Assembly (NCBI RefSeq): GCF_003669035.1
Contig: NZ_CP033070.1
Coordinates: 3,534,001 to 3,598,000 of the forward strand
Direction of reading: 5' to 3'
Length of the DNA: 64,000 nucleotides
DNA from: Chryseobacterium sp. 3008163
GTDB lineage: Bacteria; Bacteroidota; Bacteroidia; Flavobacteriales; Weeksellaceae
The notes below the pieces were generated by a model. The model saw nothing but the letters and a program-made list of their open reading frames with translations, was not told the origin of the DNA and did not search any database. Shown here in pieces: positions 51,653-60,600 of this stretch; the first letter of the stretch is position 1; every line of letters begins with the position of its first letter. The position numbers and the translations under genes are program-made.

Positions 51653-53230
51653 ATGCAAGATTCATTAGTAGAATATGGAGCCCGAAGAGTGATTATTACG
51701 ATCACGGCGATTCTTTGTGCTTTGCTTGAAATTGTGGATTCCACGATTGTGAACGTTGCCCTCAATGAGATGAAGGGGAACATGGGAGCCACACTTTCTG
51801 AAGTGGGATGGGTGATTACAGCATATGCAATCGGTAACGTAATTGTAGTACCAATGACAAGTTGGCTTTCTCAGCAGTTCGGGAGAAGAAACTACTTTGC
51901 AGCCTCTATTATTATATTTACCGTTTTCTCATTTTTATGCGGAAATGCCGATAATATCTGGGAATTGGTATTTTTCAGACTCTGTCAGGGAATTGGGGGG
52001 GGAGCATTGCTTGTAACCTCACAAACAATTATTACCGAATCATATCCTGTTGAAAAACGAAGTATGGCTCAGGCGATTTATGGTTTAGGGGTAATTATTG
52101 GTCCGACATTAGGCCCGCCATTGGGAGGTTATATTGTTGATAATTACAGCTGGCCGTATATTTTTTATATTAATATTCCAATCGGGATTGCGGCGACTTT
52201 AATGACTTTACAGTTTGTAAAAAGTCCGAAATTCTCTGAAAAACGTAAAGCTTCAGATGTTGACTGGTTAGGAATTATGTTGTTGGCATTAACAGTAGGT
52301 TCTTTACAGTTTATCCTGGAAAGAGGTCACGAAGAAGACTGGTTTGAAAGCGGAATGATTGTTACCTTTACTACAACTGCTGTTTTAGGTTTTATCTGTT
52401 TTCTTTGGCGTGAACTGACATTTAAATATCCAATCGTGGAACTTCGGGTTTTAAAGAACGGTAATCTAAGAATCGGAACCGTCATGTCTTTCGTATTAGG
52501 ATTTGGTTTGTATGGATCGACGTTTATCGTTCCATTGTATACTCAGAGTATTTTAGGTTGGACGGCGCTTCAGTCAGGAGCATTAATGATTCCTGCAGCT
52601 TTGACAACAGCGTTTATGATGCCGATTATCGGAAGATTGCTTTCAAAAGGAGCGAAACAGCAGATTTTGGTTTCCTTGGGATTGTTTATATTCTTTGTTT
52701 ACAGCTTCTGGGGTTATAAAATTCTGACACCTGACACGAGTAAAGAAGCATTTTTCTGGATGCTGATTGTAAGAGGAATGGGCTTAGGTTTATTATTTAT
52801 TCCAATTACGTCATTGTCATTAAGTACTTTAAAAGGACAAGAGATCGGGCAGGGAGCAGCGTTTACAGGAATGATGCGACAGTTGGGTGGTTCTTTTGGA
52901 ATCGCAGCGATTACGACATTTATTGCCAATGCTAGTCAGAAGTACCGGGTTAATTTAATATCCCATCTCGACAGTGACAGTTTGGATGTCCAGCAAAGAT
53001 TAGCAGGTTTAAAAGCCAACTTCATAGCGAAAGGGATGACGCCTGATAACGCAATGAGTGCAGCATATAAAGTCTTAGATATGACTGTCACCAAACAAGC
53101 CACCGTGCTTTCTTATATGGATGTGTTTCTCTATTTGGGAATAGCGTTTCTGGTTTGTATTCCGTTTATCTTGTTTATCAGGGAGCGGAAAAGCAAAGAA
53201 AAGATTGATTTAAGTGAAGCAATGCACTAA
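51653..53230 (+). CDS. DHA2-type MFS efflux transporter (EmrB/QacA family)
   Basis: A 525-residue inner-membrane transporter with about 14 helices. Its N-terminal helix bears LLEIVDSTIVNVALNEM, and motif A is SWLSQQFGRRNYFAASII. Motif C-like sequence is IYGLGVIIGPTLGPPLGGYI (antiporter type), followed by DNYSWPYIFYINIPIG. Likely driven by protons. With the HlyD and TolC-like proteins it should form an EmrAB-TolC-like tripartite pump for lipophilic compounds. It follows the HlyD gene after a 269-base gap that contains a repeat element. Confidence 0.94.
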   Translation: MQDSLVEYGARRVIITITAILCALLEIVDSTIVNVALNEMKGNMGATLSEVGWVITAYAIGNVIVVPMTSWLSQQFGRRNYFAASIIIFTVFSFLCGNADNIWELVFFRLCQGIGGGALLVTSQTIITESYPVEKRSMAQAIYGLGVIIGPTLGPPLGGYIVDNYSWPYIFYINIPIGIAATLMTLQFVKSPKFSEKRKASDVDWLGIMLLALTVGSLQFILERGHEEDWFESGMIVTFTTTAVLGFICFLWRELTFKYPIVELRVLKNGNLRIGTVMSFVLGFGLYGSTFIVPLYTQSILGWTALQSGALMIPAALTTAFMMPIIGRLLSKGAKQQILVSLGLFIFFVYSFWGYKILTPDTSKEAFFWMLIVRGMGLGLLFIPITSLSLSTLKGQEIGQGAAFTGMMRQLGGSFGIAAITTFIANASQKYRVNLISHLDSDSLDVQQRLAGLKANFIAKGMTPDNAMSAAYKVLDMTVTKQATVLSYMDVFLYLGIAFLVCIPFILFIRERKSKEKIDLSEAMH

Positions 53231-53235
53231 AATAT

Positions 53236-53260
53236 AAACCTCTGAAAATTTCAGAGGTTT
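53236..53260 (+). terminator. Bidirectional terminator after the MFS gene
   Basis: AAACCTCTGAAA (53236-53247) and TTTCAGAGGTTT (53249-53260) form a hairpin followed by TTTGTTTTC. Its right arm covers the last codons of the convergent HxlR gene. Confidence 0.88.
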
Positions 53261-53634
53261 TTTGTTTTCTCTACATCTCCCAGACTTGCTTTATGCATCG
53301 TTCCCCATTTATCCAATTCTTGAATCACTGGTTTTAGTTGATGCCCAATTTCAGTCAGCTCATATTCTACTCTTGGCGGAACTTCAGCAAAGACGGTTCT
53401 TGTGATAATTTTGTCTTCTTCCAGTCTTCGAAGTTGAAGAGTGAGCATTCTTTCTGTAATATTTCCCAAACTTTTTCTTAATTCTCCGAATCTCAGTTTT
53501 CCATTAATTAAATAGCTGCAGATTGCGAGAGACCATTGTCCGCCGATCAATTTAGAAGCATACAGTTCCGGACATTCGTCTGTGAGTGCTTTTTTATTAG
53601 CAAAGTTGGTTGAGGTTTCTTTTATTTTAGTCAT
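53251..53634 (-). CDS. HxlR-family winged-helix regulator
   Basis: A 127-residue MarR-like regulator of the HxlR family. Diagnostic parts are LIGGQWSLAICSYLINGKLR, FGELRKSLGNITERMLTLQL, RRLEEDKIITRTVFAEVPPR, and VEYELTEIGHQLKPVIQELD. It should bind DNA as a dimer and often senses electrophiles or redox changes. Divergent from an NAD(P)H-dependent oxidoreductase gene, a common arrangement in which it controls the partner. The terminator hairpin of the preceding MFS gene extends into its 3' end. Confidence 0.93.
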   Translation of the reverse strand: MTKIKETSTNFANKKALTDECPELYASKLIGGQWSLAICSYLINGKLRFGELRKSLGNITERMLTLQLRRLEEDKIITRTVFAEVPPRVEYELTEIGHQLKPVIQELDKWGTMHKASLGDVEKTKNL

Positions 53635-53635
53635 T

Positions 53636-53689
53636 ACTTACATTTTTTATAGTACCATACAATTGGTGGCTAATATCGTAAATGTAAGT
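53636..53689. promoter_or_regulatory. Candidate HxlR operator dyad in the divergent region
   Basis: ACTTACATTT near 53637 and AAATGTAAGT at 53680-53689 are inverted repeats in the HxlR/oxidoreductase intergenic region. A TATTTTTG at 53699-53706 is the likely -7 box for the oxidoreductase. Regulator binding is inferred. Confidence 0.55.
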
Positions 53690-53724
53690 TACACCTATTA
53701 TTTTTGTAAAAGAAATTTTAAAAT

Positions 53725-54255
53725 ATGAAAACATTAATAGTAGTAACTCATCCGAATATGGAAGAATCTTTAATTAACAAAAGATGGGTGGAAGAATTGA
53801 ATAAATTTCCCGAAAAGTATCTTGTTCATGATCTGTACAAAACTTATCCGGATGGAATAATAGATATAAAAAAAGAACAGGAATTAATAGAAGCTTACGA
53901 TAAAATTGTTTTTCAGTTTCCTTTTTATTGGTTTAGCAGTCCGTCTCTGTTAAAAAAATGGTTTGATGAAGTTCTTTTGCACGGTTGGGCGTATGGTAGC
54001 AGAAGCGGTTTTAAAGTTGGCGGGAAAAAAATAGCTTTGGCAATATCAGCAGGGGTAGATGATGAAGACTTTAGTGCTTATGGAAGATATAGACACACCA
54101 TCATTGAATTTACAAGACCTTTTGAGCTCAGTTTTGAGTATGTAAAAGCAGATTATCAAAAACCTTTTGTTTATTACGGAATGGAGCATAATACCTCTCC
54201 AGAATGGATTGAAAGAAGTGTTCCGCTGTATCTTGATTTTCTTGAAAAACTGTAA
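53725..54255 (+). CDS. NAD(P)H-dependent flavodoxin-like oxidoreductase (KefF type)
   Basis: A 176-residue flavodoxin-fold reductase. The flavin motif is TLIVVTHPNMEESLINKRW, followed by KIVFQFPFYWFSSPSLLKKW (conserved aromatic block, residues 64-83). Then come DEVLLHGWAYGSRSGFKVGG and the later GVDDEDFSAYGRYRHT. Probably reduces quinones or electrophilic compounds at the expense of NAD(P)H. It is divergent from the HxlR gene with an operator-like dyad between them, suggesting induction when HxlR releases. Own terminator. Confidence 0.9.
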   Translation: MKTLIVVTHPNMEESLINKRWVEELNKFPEKYLVHDLYKTYPDGIIDIKKEQELIEAYDKIVFQFPFYWFSSPSLLKKWFDEVLLHGWAYGSRSGFKVGGKKIALAISAGVDDEDFSAYGRYRHTIIEFTRPFELSFEYVKADYQKPFVYYGMEHNTSPEWIERSVPLYLDFLEKL

Positions 54256-54261
54256 ATTATT

Positions 54262-54285
54262 AACCTCTGAAAATTATCAGAGGTT
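54262..54285 (+). terminator. Terminator after the oxidoreductase gene
   Basis: AACCTCTGA (54262-54270) pairs with TCAGAGGTT (54277-54285) and is followed by TTTTG. The stem is almost the same as at 53236-53260. Confidence 0.85.
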
Positions 54286-54331
54286 TTTTGTTGGATTAAA
54301 GAGATTATAAAGTTGTAATTAATTAAAAAAA

Positions 54332-55493
54332 CTAATTGTAATTTTCAAACAATTCTCTGTAAAATTCAATCTCATTCTTATAATAATCTGCAGTCATTTG
54401 CTCCAAAGCAGGGAATTCTTTCATTGCAATAAACTTATTTTTCGTTTTTGTAATCAAACAAAATGAATTTTGGGATTTTCTTTGAAAAACCAAACTATTG
54501 TTTGTTTTTAAAATTTGTTGATACTCTGCATTATAGAAGAATCTGAAATTTTCATCCCTTAAGTAGTTGAAAATTTTATCTGCTTCTGTGATAGCAATTG
54601 TACCATTGTTTTTTACTGAAGATAACTTTTTCCAGATTGCATCGACATCCGGATTCATACTAAATACAGTGTAATAGCGAATATTGCCTTGATCAGCGGG
54701 CGAAAATGATTTTAAATTTTGCTCTGAAGTAAATGCTTTTTTCACCTCAGAATTTAGTTTTTTGAAAAATCTCTTTCTAAAATTGAAAGCTGTTTTTCGT
54801 AGGAATTCCAGCTTTTATCCTGGTTTGTAATAGGTTTAAAAATGTTTTTTGCCATTCGAATCTGATGAAGCAACTGATTAGTTATTTCATCAGGTTTTGC
54901 TTCCGGACGTTTATTTTGAAAAGGTGTGTCGCTTAAATAAACCAAATACTCAGATGTTTTGGGAAGATATTCAAAATAGAACGCTTTCAATTTACCATAA
55001 TCACTGAAGATGGCACTGTTTTCATCCTGATAGAAAACTTCGTCTGCAGCCTTTAGAAAATCTGCAGTAGTTAGTTTAATTTTATTGTTACTTTTTACGA
55101 TTAAAAAATCGCCTTCCTCAGACGAAGAAGATGAAAGATAAGGAATGAAATTGGAAACAGAAAAACGTTTAAAACCCTTATCATTGCTGTCAATTGCGAA
55201 ATCGTCGGTCACTTTCCATTGAAATTTGTAATAGCTATTTTGGCTGTTTTGAGATGGAATATATGTAATTCTGTTATTAAAAGGTAGATTAAATGTGTAG
55301 CCATTCTCCACATTAGAATATCGAATAGTGGGAATTTGAAAAATTTCTTTTGCTTTTATGGAATCGGTTTTGTTACCCACAATGATGATTTTTCGATTTC
55401 AGGCGAAGAATTTTGGATGGATTCGTTGGTCTGTTTTTTTCCTTCACAGCTTGTGCATAATGTGAGGAAGGCGATTATTATGGTATTTTTCAT
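54332..55493 (-). pseudogene. Lipoprotein of unknown function, disrupted by two frameshifts
   Basis: From the ATG at 55491-55493 the signal MKNTIIIAFLTLCTSCEGKK (lipobox TLCTSC) leads to SSPEIEK. Then the frame breaks at the five-T run 55389-55393. One added base gives EKIIIVGNKTDSIKAKEIFQ. A second break at the six-T run 54758-54763 is repaired the same way, giving RDFSKKLNSEVKKAFTSEQN. The restored product has 387 residues, rich in Tyr, Lys and Asn. I recognise no domain. Without repair it is split in three fragments. Whether the lesions are biological or sequencing errors is not decidable here. Confidence 0.8.
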
Positions 55494-55533
55494 TGATATT
55501 TTTTCAAAATTTATATAGGTTCTTTTAGTCTCT

Positions 55534-56282
55534 TTAACAAGGAAACCACCAGTGCATAAAATATAATTTTCCGTTTTTAAGAAATATATTGAGGTGACCA
55601 TCAGAAACATTGTTTTCATCTTCTCTCAACTGAATGACCTGTAAATTACCTTCACCGTAAACATCCATTGTTCCAATATTTTTGACTGCGTTTGGAAATA
55701 TTTTCTGAAGTTCAATAACGGTCGTTAAAGCACTTAATTTTTTTCCTTTGAACAGGATGAAATTGTTTTTTAAAAATCGAAATTCATCTACAGCTACTTT
55801 TTCTTTAAAATTTTCAAATCGCGAACCGTCTTTGTAAAATATTTATTGTCATTCATACTGCCGGTTTGGGGTTCTGTATCAAAGATAAACGTGCAAGGTT
55901 CTTCTTCAGCCAATAACTTAGTGCTGTCGACCTTTCCGAAAGTCTTTTCAAATTCTTTAACCATAAAATACCTCGGGAGTTTCCCATTGAACAATATATC
56001 TTTTTCCGACATCACTTCATTTAAAGAGTCTTTTACTACTATTTTTTGGTTGCTGTTTCCCTTTTTAGAATTGCCTTTGTTTTCATTCTGAATTTCCTGA
56101 GCTATTTCAACTTCCTGAAGATTTGGCCGCCTTCCACTTTCAAAACCTGTTACACCACCTATAAAAAGCAACAGAACAGCAAGTACAATAAGCACTTTCT
56201 TGAAAAGGGTAAGTTTTGGAATCTTAGATACAAGAAATATCGTAATAATCAATAGAACTATAAGTATAGCGGTAATCCCCAT
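55534..56282 (-). pseudogene. Membrane-anchored protein of unknown function, disrupted by one frameshift
   Basis: The frame from 56282 encodes two N-terminal helices (MGITAILIVLLIITIFLVSK and FKKVLIVLAVLLLFIGGVTG). A soluble domain continues to ILKKK, where TAG appears beside the five-T run 55798-55802. One added base opens the rest: KKVAVDEFRFLKNNFILFKG, with KLSALTTVIELQKIFPNAVK, and an end at TAA 55534. The restored protein has 249 residues. It ends FMHWWFPC, with a conserved-looking tryptophan pair. No domain recognised; its neighbour at 54332-55493 lies 41 bases downstream on the same strand and is broken in the same manner. Confidence 0.78.
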
Positions 56283-56537
56283 ATTATGATTTAAATAAAT
56301 TGTTTAAGATATTATAATTAATTAAACAAATGAAAAAGTACAAATTATTATTCATAGAAGTTAGAAAAACTAATACAGATGTCTAAATTGTAATTAATAA
56401 GATATAAAATCAACTTTTATTAAATATTGATGATTTCGTCGAATCTTGAAAAGTTCAGAAATCTTTTTGTATAATTAAGCTACAAAAAATGTTGAATATT
56501 TTTACTGAAACCAACGTTTTAATAACCCATTGAAGTT

Positions 56538-56655
56538 TAGCCCTGATGGAAGCGGCATCCTTTTTTGTCATTGCGACTGACTAAAAGTTGAACAAATTGC
56601 TTCACTTTGCCCGCAATGACAAAAAAGATATAGCGGACAGCAGGTTCCTGGCTCC
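56538..56655 (-). ncRNA. Candidate structured non-coding RNA (possibly Flavo-1-like)
   Basis: Read on the minus strand, the element starts GGAGCCAGGAACCTGCTGTC, then CCGCTATATC, and ends GGATGCCGCTTCCATCAGGG. Between them lie perfect 15-base arms (56561-56575 with 56612-56626) around 36 bases, so the stem TTTTTTGTCATTGCG encloses the middle. Short conserved-looking G/C boxes outside a variable hairpin are typical of bacterial structured RNAs. From memory the flanks resemble the Flavo-1 motif of flavobacteria. No covariance model could be run. It might also be an interspersed repeat. Confidence 0.5.
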
Positions 56656-56764
56656 TAAAAAAGCTAAAGAGTGTCTGGGTTGTTGAAAATTTGAATTTTT
56701 CAATATTGAATTCGAGACTTTGAACTTTGAATGTTTTTGCATTTTTTAACCTGCTAAATTTCCG

Positions 56765-56772
56765 TAATTTTG
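56765..56772 (+). promoter_or_regulatory. -7 box before mnmE
   Basis: TAATTTTG fits TAnnTTTG and ends 4 bases before the ATG at 56777, the same layout as holB. Confidence 0.5.
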
Positions 56773-56776
56773 CAAA

Positions 56777-58162
56777 ATGAATCACGACACTATCTGCGCA
56801 CTTGCCACTGCCAACGGAATCGGAGCTATCGGAATTATCAGAATTTCCGGGGATGATGCTATTTCGGTTTCAGCAAAAATTTTTGAAGGTAAAAATCTTG
56901 AAAAAGCTCAGTCGCACACTGTTCATTACGGTTTTATCAAAGATGATGATGAGGTAATAGATGAGGTAATGGTTTCTGTTTTTAAAGCTCCGAAAACATT
57001 TACAGCAGAAGATTCTGTGGAAATTTCCTTTCACGGATCACCCCATATTGCTAAGAAAATTCTTGAAGTTTTGATTAAAAACGGAGCAAGAATGGCAAAA
57101 GCTGGTGAATTTACAATGCGTGCCTTCATGAATGGCAGAATTGACCTAAGTCAGGCAGAATCTATTGCTGATTTGATTGCTTCTGAAAATGAAGCTTCGA
57201 GAAAAGTAGCTTTAAATCAACTGAAAGGTGGGATTACCAATGAAATTTCATTCTTAAGGACAGATTTATTAAATTTTGTTTCATTAATTGAGTTGGAATT
57301 AGATTTTGCCGAAGAAGATGTTGAATTTGCAGACCGAACTGCTTTGAATCAATTACTCGATAAAATTGAAGCTAAATTAAGTTCTCTTATTGAAAGTTTC
57401 CAATACGGAAATGCTATCAAAAATGGAACTGCAGTTGCTATTATCGGTAAACCCAACGCCGGGAAATCTACTTTATTAAACGCTTTGCTGAAAGAGGAAA
57501 GAGCTATTGTAAGCAATATTGCGGGCACAACGAGAGATACGATTGAAGAAATTCTTCATATTAAAGGTCATGCTTTTCGATTGATTGATACTGCGGGTTT
57601 ACGTGAAACCGTAGACGAAATTGAAGCGATTGGTGTAAAGAAGGCAAAGGAAAAAGTAGCCAATGCCAATATTCTGGTGTACCTCGCAGATGCAGCGACA
57701 GAAGACTTTGCGGAAGACATTGAGATGATTAAATCTTTGCAAAGAGATGATTTGAAATTGATTATCTGCGCCACAAAAATTGATGAAGTTCTACCTCATC
57801 AATATGAATTTGTAGAAAATATTTTCAGAGCTGAAATTTCACAAGATTTTGATTTTATTATGATCTCAGCAGTAGAAAATCAAAATATCCAAGATTTGAA
57901 AGACGAATTATCTTCCTACGTTGAACAATTACAATCTGAAGAAGGTAATGTCGTGATTACCAATCAGCGTCACTACGAGGCTTTAGGAAAATCTTTGGAA
58001 GCAGTTGATAAAGTAAAGGATGCAATCACAACTCAAATTTCTACTGAGCTTTTGGCTTATGAACTGAGAAATGCTTTGGAACATCTTGGCGAAATTTCCG
58101 GTGAAGTGACCAATGATGAAGTGTTGGGGAATATTTTTTCTAAGTTTTGTATCGGGAAATAA
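56777..58162 (+). CDS. mnmE: tRNA modification GTPase MnmE
   Basis: With MnmG, installs the carboxymethylaminomethyl group on wobble U34 of certain tRNAs. The 461-residue protein opens with DTICALATANGIGAIGIIRI and has the formyl-THF-binding N-domain. The helical domain includes ASRKVALNQLKGGITNEISF. The G domain has GKPNAGKSTLLNALLKEERA (G1, about residue 225), GTTRDTIEE (G2), LIDTAGLRE (G3) and CATKID (G4). It ends in the diagnostic FCIGK. The length matches the family and the frame is intact. A structured element lies upstream. Confidence 0.98.
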   Translation: MNHDTICALATANGIGAIGIIRISGDDAISVSAKIFEGKNLEKAQSHTVHYGFIKDDDEVIDEVMVSVFKAPKTFTAEDSVEISFHGSPHIAKKILEVLIKNGARMAKAGEFTMRAFMNGRIDLSQAESIADLIASENEASRKVALNQLKGGITNEISFLRTDLLNFVSLIELELDFAEEDVEFADRTALNQLLDKIEAKLSSLIESFQYGNAIKNGTAVAIIGKPNAGKSTLLNALLKEERAIVSNIAGTTRDTIEEILHIKGHAFRLIDTAGLRETVDEIEAIGVKKAKEKVANANILVYLADAATEDFAEDIEMIKSLQRDDLKLIICATKIDEVLPHQYEFVENIFRAEISQDFDFIMISAVENQNIQDLKDELSSYVEQLQSEEGNVVITNQRHYEALGKSLEAVDKVKDAITTQISTELLAYELRNALEHLGEISGEVTNDEVLGNIFSKFCIGK

Positions 58163-58286
58163 TCATAACAAATCATCTCAAACAACGCATCCTATTTTTT
58201 CTAATCTTTTTTCAAAAGATCATGATATTCTTGGAAGAAGAGAAAATAGCTTTTAATTTTAATATCACATTATTGAGAATTAATAT

Positions 58287-58294
58287 TATATTTG
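58287..58294 (+). promoter_or_regulatory. -7 box before the serine hydrolase gene
   Basis: TATATTTG fits TAnnTTTG, 37 bases before the ATG at 58332. No clear -33 TTG. Confidence 0.5.
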
Positions 58295-58331
58295 TGGACT
58301 TAATTTTATTTATTTCCTTTAATATAGTCTT

Positions 58332-59681
58332 ATGAATATCATTACTAATACTTTTTCAGTTTTAAAAAAGTCATCTGCGGTTGCTGTTTTTACTGTAGCA
58401 GCTTTCAGTAGCAATCTCTCAGCACAGAAAAAAATAGATACTTATTTCGACCATCTGTTCATACAGAAAAAGATGATGGGCAGTGTTGCAGTTTCATATA
58501 AGGACAGTATTATTTATGCAAAAGCCATAGGGTATGCGGATGCAGACTCAAAATTGCTAAATAATAACAATACAAAATTTCGTATTGCTTCTTTAACAAA
58601 AACCTTTACCGGTGCACTCATATTAAAAGCTGTGGAGGAAAAGAAACTAACGCTTGGCGACAAGCTTTCTGCATATTATCCTGAGGTTAAAAATGCTGAT
58701 AAGATAACAATAAAGCACTTGCTTAACCAACGTTCAGGAATAATCAATTTTACAGAGATTGAAGGCGAAAATACTTGGGAAAAAACATTGCATTCTCAAA
58801 AAGACTTTATTGATTTCTTTGTTAATGAGAAAAGTAATTTTGAGCCAGGTTCTAAGTTTGAATATAGCAATACCAACTATGCGTTGCTTGGTTTCATCCT
58901 TGAAAAACTATATCAAAAACCTTTTGCAGAGATTCTTGATGAAAAAATTTGCAAACCGCTTCATCTAAAAAATACCTACTATTCGTTTGAAACCGACAGC
59001 AAACAGAATGAAGCGCTCTCTTACAATATTCAGGATAAGTTTTTGAGAAATGCAGCTGTAAATTTCTCCAACCATCCGGCTAGTGGCGGAATTTCTTCTA
59101 CACCGAGTGACGTTAATAAATTTCTTTTTGCCTTATGTAACCATAAATTGATTTCTGCTGAAAGCCTGAAAATGATGCTTCCTAAGACTACAGAAGAATA
59201 TGGAATGGGTATCATGAAACTTGCATTAGGTAAAAATGAAGTTTATGAACATGGAGGCAGAGTAGAAAATTACTATTCAGATTACTGGTATTTCCCTAAA
59301 GAAAATTTAGGAATTGTGGTGCTTACTAATGCAGTAAATATTGATCTTGAACAGATCTTGATTACCCTTACGGAGTTTGCCTACAATAACGAACCGGAGT
59401 TACCTGATTTTAATAAAATAGAAGAGCTTTCTGATAAAGAATTTGCTGCGATTAGAGGAACATACTTTACAAAAGATAAAAAAGAATCGGTAACGATTTC
59501 TTCAAACGGTAACAGTTTAATCTTTCAGGGTTCGGAATCAGGACAGGATTATATTTCACTTAAATTTACAACGAAAAACACATTTGAATACCAAGGTATT
59601 AAGGTAGTGTTTGATCCACAAAAACATCAATTTCAAATATTTCAGGATAATAAGATAGAAGTATACACTCAAAATATATAA
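58332..59681 (+). CDS. Secreted serine hydrolase, class C beta-lactamase fold
   Basis: A 449-residue protein with signal peptide (VFTVAAFSSNLSAQ). The beta-lactamase/penicillin-binding core has the SxxK motif in RIASLTKTFTGALILKAVEE (about residue 89, catalytic Ser), then the YxN motif in FEYSNTNYALLGFILEKLYQ, and the KTG-equivalent EHGGRVENYYSD (HGG variant). The C-terminal part is a beta-rich domain (residues 355-449), common in lipocalin-like fusions. Such proteins are esterases or peptidases, and beta-lactamase activity cannot be assumed. Monocistronic with its own terminator. Confidence 0.92.
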   Translation: MNIITNTFSVLKKSSAVAVFTVAAFSSNLSAQKKIDTYFDHLFIQKKMMGSVAVSYKDSIIYAKAIGYADADSKLLNNNNTKFRIASLTKTFTGALILKAVEEKKLTLGDKLSAYYPEVKNADKITIKHLLNQRSGIINFTEIEGENTWEKTLHSQKDFIDFFVNEKSNFEPGSKFEYSNTNYALLGFILEKLYQKPFAEILDEKICKPLHLKNTYYSFETDSKQNEALSYNIQDKFLRNAAVNFSNHPASGGISSTPSDVNKFLFALCNHKLISAESLKMMLPKTTEEYGMGIMKLALGKNEVYEHGGRVENYYSDYWYFPKENLGIVVLTNAVNIDLEQILITLTEFAYNNEPELPDFNKIEELSDKEFAAIRGTYFTKDKKESVTISSNGNSLIFQGSESGQDYISLKFTTKNTFEYQGIKVVFDPQKHQFQIFQDNKIEVYTQNI

Positions 59682-59737
59682 TGTAAAGAAATATTGAATT
59701 TTAAGGCACGAACAATAGTATACATTTTTCAATTATC

Positions 59738-59777
59738 AATCCTCAATGATTTTATTTTAAACGAATCTTTGAGGATT
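59738..59777 (+). terminator. Terminator after the serine hydrolase gene
   Basis: AATCCTCAA (59738-59746) pairs with TTGAGGATT (59769-59777) with a long loop, followed by TTTTTTAATTT. Confidence 0.8.
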
Positions 59778-59866
59778 TTTTTAATTTATCTAAAGAGAAA
59801 TACTTCACATTAATTAAGCTTAAATCAATTAAAGTTTGAGTTGAATTTAAGCTAGAAAAAAATCAT

Positions 59867-60565
59867 TTAACAAATCAAAAGCAACCGATATTCACCATTA
59901 TTTTCCATAGGTGCACGATGAATACATGGTAAAACTTGCTGCTCAGGATGATCAACTGATAATCTCCACAGATGACCCAAACCTAAATTTGTTGGCTGAG
60001 CACCAGGTTTGGGTTGATAATGCAAATCAAAATAGTTTTCTTTCAAAAAGCCTTCAAATTCTGCATCCGAACCATCGTGTAATTCTTTAAGTTTTCCCCG
60101 AATTTCAGGAATCAGGATTTTTTGTGTAGCATGATCATTGGGTAAAATATCACTTGAAGCTCCATAATAAGTGCATAAAAAAGTGCTGGTACCAATAGGA
60201 GAACGATCTACATGAAAAGAATAAACGTCTGTCGAAATGAAATCAAACTCATCATCTCGCTCATAATTTTTCAATAAATTGAGTGAAGGCAATGCTCCAA
60301 AATCCGTTAGTAATTGTAAATCATTTAGAATAATTTCTCTTGCCATACAACCATTTTCTGTCAATTGTAATGCTAAAAGATCTTCAGGGTAAACTTCTGT
60401 AATATTGTCTTTTAGTTGAAGCTTAGAAACAATTTCTTTAAAATCCCCGACTAAATTTCTTTCCCAACAAATCGCATTCACAGTCTCCTGAAAATTAGTA
60501 TTTACAAGCTCAGAAAAAGTAGAAACTACTCCGATTTGATTGTTGTCAGAAAATGTATTATCCAT
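59867..60565 (-). CDS. DUF1826-like protein
   Basis: A 232-residue soluble protein. The block VYSFHVDRSPIGTSTFLCTY followed by YGASSDILPNDHA resembles the conserved core of the DUF1826 family, in which a HVDR-like motif precedes a Cys-Thr-Tyr strand and a Gly-rich turn. The earlier MAREIILNDLQLLTDFGALP segment fits the same arrangement. The C-terminal HRAPMENNGEYRLLLI contains a second His-Arg-Ala-Pro motif, reminiscent of 2-oxoglutarate oxygenase or cupin metal sites, though this is inference. It has no signal peptide. The next gene upstream on the same strand starts 35 bases away. Confidence 0.55.
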   Translation of the reverse strand: MDNTFSDNNQIGVVSTFSELVNTNFQETVNAICWERNLVGDFKEIVSKLQLKDNITEVYPEDLLALQLTENGCMAREIILNDLQLLTDFGALPSLNLLKNYERDDEFDFISTDVYSFHVDRSPIGTSTFLCTYYGASSDILPNDHATQKILIPEIRGKLKELHDGSDAEFEGFLKENYFDLHYQPKPGAQPTNLGLGHLWRLSVDHPEQQVLPCIHRAPMENNGEYRLLLIC

Positions 60566-60600
60566 GTAGAAATGTAGAGCTGTAAAAAAACTTTAGAATC

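Larger units (their letters stand above)
56283..56776. other. Long intergenic region upstream of mnmE
   Basis: This 494-base gap has no convincing protein gene. The part 56283-56530 is AT-rich with no recognised feature. The part 56538-56655 holds a structured element described separately. The last 12 bases contain the mnmE -7 box. Confidence 0.55.

Noticed and set aside
58147..58335. Short hydrophobic ORF after mnmE
   Set aside because: It starts inside the mnmE tail and covers the promoter of the serine hydrolase; composition is just AT-rich DNA.
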